A stretch of 64,000 nt of DNA from positions 62,001 through 126,000 of the forward strand of contig JAIRVG010000093.1 of the NCBI GenBank assembly GCA_031253995.1, given 5' to 3'. Made by a program: the position numbers and the translations under genes. Numbering within the stretch: position 1 is the first letter of the stretch; each line of letters starts with the position of its first letter. This document shows positions 25,287 to 33,692 of this stretch, piece after piece. This DNA comes from Paucimonas sp. Its GTDB lineage: Bacteria; Pseudomonadota; Gammaproteobacteria; Pseudomonadales; Pseudomonadaceae. A model generated the notes under the pieces. It was not told where the DNA came from. It was given only the letters and a program-made list of their open reading frames with translations, and made no database searches.

Positions 25287-26162
25287 ATGAGTGAAGAAAC
25301 AACCCCCAAGGGATCTGGACTGAACGACAACGTGCGCAGTTCGTTTGCGTCATTGGCGCCGCCCATCGTCGCGTCGCCGGCCAAGCGCATCCAGGCGTTC
25401 ACCGGCGATCCGGACTTCATGACCTCCCTGGCCCGGGGGCTTGCGGTGGTGCAGGCGTTCCAGGAGCGCAAGCGGCACCTGACCATCGCCCAGATCAGCC
25501 ACCGTACCGAGATTCCCCGGGCGGCGGTGCGCCGTTGCCTGCATACCCTGATCAAGCTGGGCTACGCCACCACCGACGGGCGTACCTACTCGCTGCTGCC
25601 CAAGGTGCTGACCCTGGGGCATGCCTACCTGTCCTCGACGCCGCTGGCGGTTTCCGCCCAGCCGTACCTGGACCGCATGAGCGACCAGCTCCACGAGGCC
25701 TGCAACATGGCCACCCTGGAAGGCGACGACATCCTCTATATAGCCCGTTCGGCCACGGTGCAGCGGCTGATCTCGGTGGACCTGTCGGTGGGTGGGCGAT
25801 TACCGGCCTATTGCACGTCCATGGGACGCATCCTCCTCGCCGCGCTGGATGACGCCACCCTGCATGAATACCTGGAACACGCCGACCTGCAGGCCAAGAC
25901 CAGCCGCACCATCCACGACCCGCAGGCGTTGCTGGAATGCCTGCAGCTGGTGCGCCAGCAGGGTTGGTGCATTGTCGACCAGGAGCTGGAGCAGGGCCTG
26001 CGTTCCATCGCCGTGCCGGTGTACGACGCCTCGGGCCAGGTGCTGGCCGCGCTCAACGTCAGTACCCATGCCGGGCGGGTCAGCCGCAGCGAGCTGGAGC
26101 AGCGTTTCCTGCCGATCATGCTCGCCGCCAGTCGTGACCTGAGCACCCAGTTGTTCGCCTGA
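25287..26162 (+). CDS. pcaR: IclR-family regulator of the beta-ketoadipate pathway
   Basis: 291-aa IclR-family transcription factor. Residues 45–105 form the winged HTH (MTSLARGLAVVQAFQERKRH, then TIAQISHRTEIPRAAVRRCL), followed by the effector domain with DLSVGGRLPAYCTSMGRILLA and GWCIVDQELEQGLRSIAVPV, characteristic of PcaR/PobR/CatR-type IclR proteins. The effector of PcaR is beta-ketoadipate. An N-terminal tail of about 40 residues precedes the HTH. Its own operator and those of pcaK and pcaI are in this window. Confidence 0.93.
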   Translation: MSEETTPKGSGLNDNVRSSFASLAPPIVASPAKRIQAFTGDPDFMTSLARGLAVVQAFQERKRHLTIAQISHRTEIPRAAVRRCLHTLIKLGYATTDGRTYSLLPKVLTLGHAYLSSTPLAVSAQPYLDRMSDQLHEACNMATLEGDDILYIARSATVQRLISVDLSVGGRLPAYCTSMGRILLAALDDATLHEYLEHADLQAKTSRTIHDPQALLECLQLVRQQGWCIVDQELEQGLRSIAVPVYDASGQVLAALNVSTHAGRVSRSELEQRFLPIMLAASRDLSTQLFA

Positions 26163-26174
26163 TCGCGCAATCCT

Positions 26175-26208
26175 GTTCGATAAACGCACACAGATGCGTT
26201 TATCGAAT
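26175..26208 (+). promoter_or_regulatory. PcaR operator pair upstream of pcaK
   Basis: Direct half-site GTTCGATAAACGCAC (26175–26189; one change from the box at pcaR) and inverted half-site with core CGTTTATCG (26197–26205). Core centres 19 bp apart. TTCGAT (26176–26181) and TTTATC (26199–26204), spaced 17 bp, could be -35 and -10. Transcription would start about 245 nt before pcaK. Confidence 0.65.
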
Positions 26209-26295
26209 TGCGCCGCCGTTGCGGCCTTATTAATGTCCCTCGCAACGGTCGGTCTGCCCCGTCCGTCAATAATAATGAGCGAGAGGCAAAGTCCC

Positions 26296-26352
26296 ATGAC
26301 CCGCACGTCCTTCCCCCGTCGCCCGTCCCGGCACCGACGACGCAATAGCTGA
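26296..26352 (+). CDS. Possible Arg/Pro-rich leader peptide of pcaK
   Basis: 18-codon ORF, MTRTSFPRRPSRHRRRNS, inside the long pcaK leader, preceded at 9–10 nt by GAGAGG. Seven Arg codons, including three consecutive, could stall ribosomes and couple translation to downstream expression. Ends 102 bp before pcaK. Too short to judge by composition; proposed on position and Shine–Dalgarno only. Confidence 0.35.
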   Translation: MTRTSFPRRPSRHRRRNS

Positions 26353-26454
26353 ATCCCTCTTTTAAGCTTTACTGATCGACTTTGCCCTGACGCACGCGCG
26401 TCGGCTCGCGTCTGCACGTCTGAACGCGCCCGCGCTACTTTTCGGATAACAATA

Positions 26455-27801
26455 ATGAACAGTCCGCACGCTGCTATCGGAACACCCCTGGATGTCCAGT
26501 CGTTCATCAACGCCCAGCCCTTGTCGCGTTATCAATGGCGGGTGGTGATCCTGTGTTTCCTCATTGTCTTCCTCGACGGCCTGGATACCGCGGCCATGGG
26601 CTTCATCGCCCCGGCGCTGTCCCAGGACTGGGGCATCGACCGCGCCAGCCTCGGCCCGGTGATGAGTGCCGCGCTGATCGGCATGGTCTTCGGTGCCCTG
26701 GGGTCCGGCCCGCTGGCTGACCGCTTCGGACGCAAGGTGGTGCTGGTTGGCGCGGTGCTGCTCTTCGGTGCCTTCAGCCTGGCTTCGGCCTACGCCACCA
26801 ACGTCGACCAGTTGCTGGTGCTGCGCTTCCTGACCGGCCTGGGCCTCGGTGCCGGCATGCCCAATGCCACCACGCTGCTCTCCGAATACACCCCGGAACG
26901 CCTCAAGTCGCTGCTGGTGACCAGCATGTTCTGCGGCTTCAACCTGGGCATGGCCGGCGGCGGTTTCATTTCTGCCAAGCTGATCCCGGCCTACGGCTGG
27001 CACAGCCTGCTGCTGATCGGCGGCCTGCTGCCGTTGCTGCTGGTGGTGGTACTGATGGTATGGCTGCCGGAGTCGGCGCGTTTCCTGGTGGTGCGCAACC
27101 GCGGTGTCGACAAGATCCGCAAGACCCTGGCGCCTATCGAACCGAACATCGTCGCCCAGGCCAGCAGCTTCAGCGTGCCCGAGCAGAAGACCGTCAAGAG
27201 CCGCAACGTGCTGGCGGTGATCTTCTCCGGCACCTACAGCGTCGGCACCTTGCTGCTGTGGCTGACCTACTTCATGGGCCTGGTGATCGTCTACCTGCTG
27301 ACCAGCTGGCTGCCGACCCTGATGCGCGACAGCGGCGCGAGCATGGAGCAGGCGGCGTTCATCGGCGCGCTGTTCCAGTTCGGTGGCGTGCTCAGCGCGG
27401 TGGCGGTGGGCTGGGCCATGGACCGCTTCAATCCGCACAAGGTCATCGGCACTTTCTACCTGCTGGCCGGGGTGTTCGCCTACGCGGTGGGGCAGAGCCT
27501 GGGCAACATCACCCTGCTGGCGACCCTGGTGCTGATCGCCGGGATGTGCGTGAACGGTGCGCAGTCGGCGATGCCGTCGCTGGCGGCGCGCTTCTACCCG
27601 ACCCAGGGGCGGGCGACCGGGGTGTCGTGGATGCTCGGGATCGGTCGTTTCGGTGCGATTCTCGGGGCGTGGATGGGGGCGACCCTGCTGGGCCTGGGCT
27701 GGAACTTCGAGCAGGTGCTGACGGCGCTGGTGATTCCAGCGGGCCTGGCCACCGTGGCGGTGGTGGTGAAGGGCTTGGTGAGCCATGCCGATGCGACCTG
27801 A
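26455..27801 (+). CDS. pcaK: 4-hydroxybenzoate/protocatechuate transporter (AAHS family)
   Basis: 448-aa major facilitator of the aromatic acid:H+ symporter family with 12 predicted helices. TM1 carries DGLDTAAMGFIAPAL, the Asp-containing signature of this family; loop 2–3 has GPLADRFGRKVVL and the 8–9 loop GWAMDRFNPHKV. PcaK imports 4-hydroxybenzoate and protocatechuate and also acts in chemotaxis to them. Downstream of pcaR with a PcaR operator in its leader, so induced by the pathway intermediate. Confidence 0.92.
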   Translation: MNSPHAAIGTPLDVQSFINAQPLSRYQWRVVILCFLIVFLDGLDTAAMGFIAPALSQDWGIDRASLGPVMSAALIGMVFGALGSGPLADRFGRKVVLVGAVLLFGAFSLASAYATNVDQLLVLRFLTGLGLGAGMPNATTLLSEYTPERLKSLLVTSMFCGFNLGMAGGGFISAKLIPAYGWHSLLLIGGLLPLLLVVVLMVWLPESARFLVVRNRGVDKIRKTLAPIEPNIVAQASSFSVPEQKTVKSRNVLAVIFSGTYSVGTLLLWLTYFMGLVIVYLLTSWLPTLMRDSGASMEQAAFIGALFQFGGVLSAVAVGWAMDRFNPHKVIGTFYLLAGVFAYAVGQSLGNITLLATLVLIAGMCVNGAQSAMPSLAARFYPTQGRATGVSWMLGIGRFGAILGAWMGATLLGLGWNFEQVLTALVIPAGLATVAVVVKGLVSHADAT

Positions 27802-27888
27802 CCTGGAATATACAATTCACTGAGTCAGCAGGGGCCTGTGGGAGCAGGTCTTTGCTGAAATCCGCTTAACTTATCCTGTTAACAATCC

Positions 27889-27922
27889 GTTCGATAATCG
27901 AACAATATGCCGATTATCGGAT
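27889..27922 (+). promoter_or_regulatory. PcaR operator pair upstream of pcaI
   Basis: Direct half-site GTTCGATAATCGAAC (27889–27903; one change from the pcaR box) and inverted half-site with core CGATTATCG (27911–27919); core centres 19 bp apart. TTCGAT (27890–27895) and GATTAT (27912–27917) at 16-bp spacing match -35 and -10 positions, leaving a leader of about 95 nt. Confidence 0.75.
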
Positions 27923-28018
27923 TGAACAGCCCTCATCCCGGTCGTAATCTGAGTCTCATACCGGTGCCATCCCAGGCACCCCGAACCGACCCTCGACTCA
28001 GCACATCAGGAGTCTTCC

Positions 28019-28879
28019 ATGGCTGAAATCCTCTCGCTCCACGACGCCGTGCAGCAGTTCGTCCACGACGGTGACAGCGTTGCCCTCGAAGGCTTCACCC
28101 ACCTGATCCCGACCGCCGCCGGCCATGAAATCATCCGCCAGGGCAAGAAAGACCTGACCCTGGTGCGCATGACCCCCGACCTGATCTACGACCAGCTGAT
28201 CGGCGCCGGCTGCGCGAAGAAGCTGATCTTCTCCTGGGGCGGCAACCCGGGCGTCGGTTCCCTGCATCGCCTGCGCGACGCCGTGGAAAAACAGTGGCCA
28301 CACGCGATGGAAATCGAGGAACACAGCCACGCCGACCTGGCCAACGCCTACGTCGCCGGTGCCTCCGGCCTGCCGTTCGCTGTCCTGCGTGCCTACGCCG
28401 GCTCCGACCTGCCCAAGGTCAACCCGCTGATCAAGAGCGTCACCTGCCCGTTCACCGGCGAAGTCCTCGCCGCCGTGCCGTCGGTCCGCCCGGACGTCAC
28501 CGTGATCCACGCACAGAAAGCCGACCGCAAGGGCAACGTGCTGCTCTGGGGCATCCTCGGCGTGCAGAAGGAAGCGGCCCTGGCGGCCAAGCGCTGCATC
28601 GTCACCGTGGAAGAAATCGTCGACGACCTCAACGCCCCGATGAACGCCTGCGTCCTACCGACCTGGGCCCTGTCCGCGGTGTGCCTGGTGCCGGGCGGTG
28701 CCCACCCGTCCTACGCCCACGGCTACTCCGAGCGTGACAACCGCTTCTACCAGGCCTGGGACCCGATTGCCCGCAGCCGCGAAACCTTCACCGCCTGGAT
28801 CGACGAATACATCCGTGGCACCGCCGACTTCAACGCATTCAAGGCAAAACTGGCCAGCACCACGGAGGCTGCACAATGA
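28019..28879 (+). CDS. pcaI: 3-oxoadipate CoA-transferase subunit A (CatI-type)
   Basis: 286-aa alpha subunit of a family I CoA-transferase. Motifs EGFTHLIPTAAGHEIIRQ, MTPDLIYDQLIGAG and FSWGGNPGVGSLHRLRDA match CatI of Pseudomonas knackmussii B13 rather than the shorter (about 231-aa) PcaI of KT2440. With subunit B it moves CoA from succinyl-CoA to 3-oxoadipate. First gene after the PcaR operator at 27889; ATGA overlap with subunit B (28876–28879). An equally valid symbol would be catI. Confidence 0.88.
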   Translation: MAEILSLHDAVQQFVHDGDSVALEGFTHLIPTAAGHEIIRQGKKDLTLVRMTPDLIYDQLIGAGCAKKLIFSWGGNPGVGSLHRLRDAVEKQWPHAMEIEEHSHADLANAYVAGASGLPFAVLRAYAGSDLPKVNPLIKSVTCPFTGEVLAAVPSVRPDVTVIHAQKADRKGNVLLWGILGVQKEAALAAKRCIVTVEEIVDDLNAPMNACVLPTWALSAVCLVPGGAHPSYAHGYSERDNRFYQAWDPIARSRETFTAWIDEYIRGTADFNAFKAKLASTTEAAQ

Positions 28880-29655
28880 GCTACTCCACCAACGAAATGA
28901 TGACCGTCGCCGCCGCCCGCCGCCTGCAGAACGGTGCCGTGTGCTTCGTCGGCATCGGCCTGCCGTCCAAGGCCGCCAACCTGGCCCGCCTGACCTCTTC
29001 GCCAGATGTGGTGCTGATCTACGAATCCGGTCCGATCGGTGCCAAGCCGAGCGTGCTGCCGCTGTCCATCGGTGATGGCGAGCTGGCCGAGACCGCCGAC
29101 ACCGTGGTGCCCACCGGCGAGATCTTCCGCTACTGGCTGCAGGGCGGGCGCATCGACGTCGGCTTCCTCGGCGCTGCCCAGGTCGACCGCTTCGGCAACA
29201 TCAACACCACCGTGGTCGGCGACTATCATTCGCCGAAAGTGCGCCTGCCGGGTGCCGGTGGCGCGCCGGAGATCGCCGGTTCCGCGAAGAAGGTGCTGAT
29301 CATCCTCAAGCAGTCCAACCGTGCCTTCGTCGACAAGCTCGACTTCATCACCTCGGTCGGCCACGGCGAAGGTGGCGATTCGCGCAAACGCCTGGGCCTG
29401 CCGGGCGAAGGGCCGGTGGGCATCATCACCGACCTGTGCATCATGGAGCCGGAAGCCGGCACCAACGAATTCGTGGTCACCGCGATCCACCCGGGCGTGA
29501 CCCGCGAGCAGATCGTCGCCGCCACCGGCTGGGCGATCCGCTTCGCCGACAACGTCGAGACCACCGCCGAACCGACCGAAACCGAGCTCAGCGCCCTGCG
29601 CGACCTCGAAGCCCGTACCGCCATCGCCCACGGCCAGGCACCAGGAGAAGCGTGA
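28876..29655 (+). CDS. pcaJ: 3-oxoadipate CoA-transferase subunit B (CatJ-type)
   Basis: 259-aa beta subunit. The catalytic Glu that forms the CoA-thioester is E50 in LIYESGPIGAKPSVLPL. Other family blocks: GEIFRYWLQGGRIDVGFLGA, VDRFGNINTT and GEGPVGIITDLCIMEPE. Translationally coupled on both sides: 4-bp overlap with subunit A and one-base TGATG overlap with pcaF, placing the transferase and thiolase steps on one message. Confidence 0.9.
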   Translation: MSYSTNEMMTVAAARRLQNGAVCFVGIGLPSKAANLARLTSSPDVVLIYESGPIGAKPSVLPLSIGDGELAETADTVVPTGEIFRYWLQGGRIDVGFLGAAQVDRFGNINTTVVGDYHSPKVRLPGAGGAPEIAGSAKKVLIILKQSNRAFVDKLDFITSVGHGEGGDSRKRLGLPGEGPVGIITDLCIMEPEAGTNEFVVTAIHPGVTREQIVAATGWAIRFADNVETTAEPTETELSALRDLEARTAIAHGQAPGEA

Positions 29656-30857
29656 TGCGTGACGTATTCATCTGCGACGCCATTCGTACCCCCATCGGCC
29701 GCTTCGGTGGCGGCCTCGCCACGGTCCGCGCCGACGACCTGGCCGCCGTGCCGCTGAAAGCGCTGATCGAGCGCAACCCGAGCGTGCAATGGGACCAGAT
29801 CGACGAAGTGTTCCTCGGCTGCGCCAACCAGGCCGGTGAAGACAACCGCAACGTCGCGCGCATGGCCCTGCTGCTGGCCGGCCTGCCGGACAGCGTGCCG
29901 GGCGTGACCCTCAACCGCCTGTGCGCCTCGGGCATGGACGCGGTGGGCACGGCCTTCCGCGCCATCGCCAGCGGCGAGATGGAGCTGGCCATTGCTGGCG
30001 GTGTCGAGTCGATGTCCCGTGCCCCGTTCGTCATGGGCAAGGCCGACAGCGCCTACTCGCGCAACATGAAGCTGGAAGACACCACCATCGGCTGGCGCTT
30101 CGTCAACCCGCTGATGAAGGCCCAGTACGGCGTCGACGCCATGCCGCAGACCGCCGACAACGTTGCCGACGACTACAACGTTTCCCGCGCCGACCAAGAC
30201 GCCTTCGCCCTGCGCAGCCAGCAGCGCACCGCCGCGGCCCAGGCCGCCGGCTTCTTCGCCGAAGAGATCGTGCCGGTGCGTATCGCCCACAAGAAGGGCG
30301 AGACCGTGGTCGAGCAGGACGAGCACCCGCGTGCCGACACCACCCTGGAAGCCCTGACCAGACTGAAGCCGGTCAACGGCCCGGACAAGACCGTCACCGC
30401 CGGCAACGCCTCGGGCGTCAACGACGGTGCGGCGGCGATGATCCTTGCCTCCGCCGAAGCGGTGAAGAAACACGGCCTGACCCCGCGCGCCCGCGTGCTG
30501 GGCATGGCCAGCGCCGGTGTGGCGCCACGGGTGATGGGCATCGGCCCGGTGCCGGCGGTGCTCAAGCTCACCGAGCGCCTGGGCCTGGCGGTCAGCGATT
30601 TCGACGTCATCGAACTGAACGAAGCCTTCGCCAGCCAGGGCCTGGCCGTGCTGCGCGGCCTCGGTCTCGCCGACGACGCGCCGCAGGTCAACCCCAATGG
30701 CGGCGCCATCGCCCTCGGCCACCCGCTGGGCATGAGCGGTGCCCGGCTGATCCTTACCGCCTTGCACCAACTGGAGAAATCCGGCGGGCGCAAGGGGCTG
30801 GCGACCATGTGCGTCGGCGTCGGCCAAGGCCTGGCCCTGGCCATCGAGCGCGTGTAA
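29655..30857 (+). CDS. pcaF: 3-oxoadipyl-CoA thiolase
   Basis: 400-aa thiolase that cleaves 3-oxoadipyl-CoA to acetyl-CoA and succinyl-CoA. Catalytic residues visible: C90 (NRLCASGMDAV), H356 (ALGHPLGMSG) and C386 (MCVGVGQG). The ATG at 29655 overlaps the pcaJ stop by one base; the longer frame upstream runs out of register inside pcaJ and is discarded. This is the last chemical step of the pathway. Confidence 0.94.
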   Translation: MRDVFICDAIRTPIGRFGGGLATVRADDLAAVPLKALIERNPSVQWDQIDEVFLGCANQAGEDNRNVARMALLLAGLPDSVPGVTLNRLCASGMDAVGTAFRAIASGEMELAIAGGVESMSRAPFVMGKADSAYSRNMKLEDTTIGWRFVNPLMKAQYGVDAMPQTADNVADDYNVSRADQDAFALRSQQRTAAAQAAGFFAEEIVPVRIAHKKGETVVEQDEHPRADTTLEALTRLKPVNGPDKTVTAGNASGVNDGAAAMILASAEAVKKHGLTPRARVLGMASAGVAPRVMGIGPVPAVLKLTERLGLAVSDFDVIELNEAFASQGLAVLRGLGLADDAPQVNPNGGAIALGHPLGMSGARLILTALHQLEKSGGRKGLATMCVGVGQGLALAIERV

Positions 30858-30865
30858 AACCAATG

Positions 30866-30908
30866 ACCCCGGACAGGCGGCCTCCACGCAAGGCCGACTG
30901 TCCGGGGT
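30866..30908. other. Intercistronic hairpin pcaF / pcaT
   Basis: Stem ACCCCGGACAG (30866–30876) with CTGTCCGGGGT (30898–30908), plus an inner CGGCCT/AGGCCG stem. No T-run, so more likely an mRNA stability or processing structure than a terminator. Confidence 0.55.
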
Positions 30909-30979
30909 GATTGTCGTGTGGAACGAGGGTGTTACCAAGTGTGTCTAGACTCACTGATACCCTCCAGGAGTACGCAGTC

Positions 30980-32269
30980 ATGACTTCAAGCTATTACACC
31001 GGCGAAGAACGCAGCAAACGGATCTTTGCCATCGTCGGCGCCTCCTCGGGCAACCTGGTCGAATGGTTCGACTTCTACGTCTATGCCTTCTGCGCCATCT
31101 ATTTTGCCCCGGCGTTCTTCCCCTCCGACGACCCCACGGTGCAACTGCTCAATACTGCCGGCGTATTCGCCGCGGGTTTCCTCATGCGCCCGATCGGTGG
31201 CTGGCTGTTCGGCCGCATCGCCGACCGTCATGGCCGCAAGAATTCGATGATGATCTCGGTGCTGATGATGTGCGCCGGTTCCCTGGTGATCGCCTGCCTG
31301 CCGACCTACGCCAGCATCGGCGTGATGGCGCCGGCGCTGCTACTGGTGGCGCGGTTGTTCCAGGGCCTGTCGGTGGGTGGCGAATACGGCACCACCGCCA
31401 CCTACATGAGTGAAGTGGCCCTGCGCGGACAGCGCGGCTTCTTCGCGTCGTTCCAGTACGTGACCCTGATCGGCGGCCAGTTGCTGGCGGTGCTGGTGGT
31501 GGTGATCCTTCAGCAACTGCTCACGGAAGAAGAGCTGCGTGCCTACGGCTGGCGCATCCCCTTCGTGGTCGGTGCCTGCGCCGCGCTGATCTCCCTGCTG
31601 CTGCGTCGCTCGCTGGAAGAAACCAGCAGCGCCGAAACCCGCAACGACAAGGAAGCCGGCAGCATCGCCGGGCTGTTCCGCAATCACAGCGCGGCCTTCA
31701 TCACCGTGCTCGGCTATACCGCCGGCGGCTCGCTGATCTTCTACACCTTCACCACCTACATGCAGAAATACCTGGTGAACACCGCCGGGATGAGCGCCAA
31801 GACCGCCAGCTTCATCATGACCGGCGCGCTGTTTCTGTACATGTGCATGCAGCCGCTGTTCGGCATGCTCTCCGACCGCATCGGCCGGCGTAACTCGATG
31901 CTGCTGTTCGGCGCCCTGGGCACGCTCTTCACCGTGCCGATCCTGATGGCGCTGAAGACCGTCACCAGCCCGTTCCTGGCCTTCGTGCTGATAACCCTGG
32001 CCCTGTGCATCGTCAGCTTCTACACCTCCATCAGCGGGCTGGTGAAAGCCGAGATGTTCCCGCCCCAGGTGCGCGCGCTGGGCGTGGGCCTGGCCTATGC
32101 GGTGGCCAACGCGGTGTTTGGCGGTTCGGCGGAGTTCGTCGCCCTGAGCCTGAAGGCCGCGCAGATGGAGAACGCCTTTTACTGGTACGTTACCGCGATG
32201 ATGGCGATTGCCTTCCTGTTCAGCCTGCGCCTGCCGAAACAGGCCGCCTACCTGCACCACGACCATTGA
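30980..32269 (+). CDS. pcaT: MHS-family dicarboxylate transporter, beta-ketoadipate type
   Basis: 429-aa major facilitator of the metabolite:H+ symporter family. Signatures: SSGNLVEWFDFYVYAF at TM1, GGWLFGRIADRHGRKNSM in loop 2–3, and SVGGEYGTTATYMSE. Position between pcaF and pcaB identifies it as PcaT, which takes up beta-ketoadipate. ATG 30980 is chosen since CAGGAG sits 9 nt upstream; the frame is open from 30911 without support. 57% of its signature residues recur in the KgtP-like gene at 57972, a probable paralogue (visual estimate). Confidence 0.88.
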   Translation: MTSSYYTGEERSKRIFAIVGASSGNLVEWFDFYVYAFCAIYFAPAFFPSDDPTVQLLNTAGVFAAGFLMRPIGGWLFGRIADRHGRKNSMMISVLMMCAGSLVIACLPTYASIGVMAPALLLVARLFQGLSVGGEYGTTATYMSEVALRGQRGFFASFQYVTLIGGQLLAVLVVVILQQLLTEEELRAYGWRIPFVVGACAALISLLLRRSLEETSSAETRNDKEAGSIAGLFRNHSAAFITVLGYTAGGSLIFYTFTTYMQKYLVNTAGMSAKTASFIMTGALFLYMCMQPLFGMLSDRIGRRNSMLLFGALGTLFTVPILMALKTVTSPFLAFVLITLALCIVSFYTSISGLVKAEMFPPQVRALGVGLAYAVANAVFGGSAEFVALSLKAAQMENAFYWYVTAMMAIAFLFSLRLPKQAAYLHHDH

Positions 32270-32316
32270 CCTGCCGGCGCGCCCACGACGGGCGCGCCTC
32301 GTTTCAAGGACCTGTC

Positions 32317-33681
32317 ATGACGCCACGACCGGGCAACCAGTTGTTCGATGCCTATTTCACCGCGCCTGCCATGCGCGAGATCTTCTCCGACCGCGGTCGC
32401 ATCCAGGGCATGCTCGATTTCGAAGCCGCGCTGGCCCGCGCCGAAGCATCCGTCGGGGTGATCCCGGCGGTGGTGGTGGCGCCGATCGAGATGGCCTGCC
32501 AGGCCGAGCGCTACGACTTCGCCGCCCTGGCCGAAGCCATCGGCATCGCCGGCAACTCGGCGATCCCCTTGGTCAAGGCGCTGGGCAAGGTGATCGCCAG
32601 CGGCGTGGCCGAGGCCGAGCGCTACGTGCACCTCGGTGCTACCAGCCAGGATGCGATGGACACCGGCCTGGTCCTGCAACTGCGCGATGCGCTGGCGCTG
32701 ATCGATGACGAACTGGCACAGCTCACCGAGACCCTGGCCAGGCAGGCGACGACCTACGCCGACACCCCGCTGGCCGGACGCACCTGGCTGCAACACGCCA
32801 CGCCGGTGACCCTGGGCATGAAGATCGCCGGCTGGCTCGGCGCCCTGGACCGCAGCCGCGAACGCCTGCGCGAGCTCAAGCCGCGCCTGCTGACCCTGCA
32901 GTTCGGTGGTGCTTCCGGCACCCTGGCGGCGCTGGGCGACAAGGCCCTGCCGGTGGCCGAGGCTCTGGCCGGGCAGCTCGACCTGAGCCTGCCGGAACAG
33001 CCCTGGCACACCCAGCGCGACCGCCTGGTGGAATTCGCCTCGGTGCTGGGCCTGGTGGCCGGCAGCCTGGGCAAGCTGGGCCGTGATGTCAGCCTGCTGA
33101 TGCAGACCGAGGCCGGCGAAGTCTTCGAGCCGTCGGCGCCGGGCAAGGGCGGTTCCTCGACCATGCCGCACAAGCGCAACCCGGTGGGGGCGGCGGTGCT
33201 GATCGGTGCCGCGACCCGCGTGCCAGGCTTGATCGCCACCCTGTACGCGGCCATGCCCCAGGAGCACGAGCGCAGCCTCGGCCTGTGGCATGCCGAATGG
33301 GAAACCCTGCCGGAGATCTGCTGCCTGGTTTCCGGCGCGCTGCGCCAGGCGCGGATCATCGCCGAAGGCCTGGAAGTGGATGCCGAACGCATGCGCCGCA
33401 ACCTCGACCTGACCCAGGGCCTGGTGCTGGCCGAGGCGGTGAGCATCGTCCTCGCTCAGCGCCTGGGCCGTGATGCTGCGCACCATCTGCTGGAGACCTG
33501 CTGCAAGCGCGCGGTCGCCGAACAGCGTCACCTGCGCGCCGTGCTCGGCGACGATCCGCAGGTGAGCGCCGAACTCTCGGCGGACGAACTCGATCGTCTG
33601 CTCGACCCGGCCCACTACCTCGGACAGGCCAAGGCCTGGGTCGGGCGTGCGGTGGCCGAACACAACCGGATCAATGCCTGA
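32317..33681 (+). CDS. pcaB: 3-carboxy-cis,cis-muconate cycloisomerase
   Basis: 454-aa member of the fumarase/aspartase superfamily, converting 3-carboxymuconate to 4-carboxymuconolactone. Superfamily signature GKGGSSTMPHKRNPVGAAV near residue 270 (mobile catalytic loop), HLGATSQDAMDTG for substrate binding and TWLQHATPVTLGMKIAGWL. ATG 32317 has AAGGA 6–10 nt upstream; the longer frame reads through the pcaT end. 47 bp separate it from pcaT. Confidence 0.93.
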   Translation: MTPRPGNQLFDAYFTAPAMREIFSDRGRIQGMLDFEAALARAEASVGVIPAVVVAPIEMACQAERYDFAALAEAIGIAGNSAIPLVKALGKVIASGVAEAERYVHLGATSQDAMDTGLVLQLRDALALIDDELAQLTETLARQATTYADTPLAGRTWLQHATPVTLGMKIAGWLGALDRSRERLRELKPRLLTLQFGGASGTLAALGDKALPVAEALAGQLDLSLPEQPWHTQRDRLVEFASVLGLVAGSLGKLGRDVSLLMQTEAGEVFEPSAPGKGGSSTMPHKRNPVGAAVLIGAATRVPGLIATLYAAMPQEHERSLGLWHAEWETLPEICCLVSGALRQARIIAEGLEVDAERMRRNLDLTQGLVLAEAVSIVLAQRLGRDAAHHLLETCCKRAVAEQRHLRAVLGDDPQVSAELSADELDRLLDPAHYLGQAKAWVGRAVAEHNRINA

Positions 33682-33692
33682 AGGAGGCTGCT

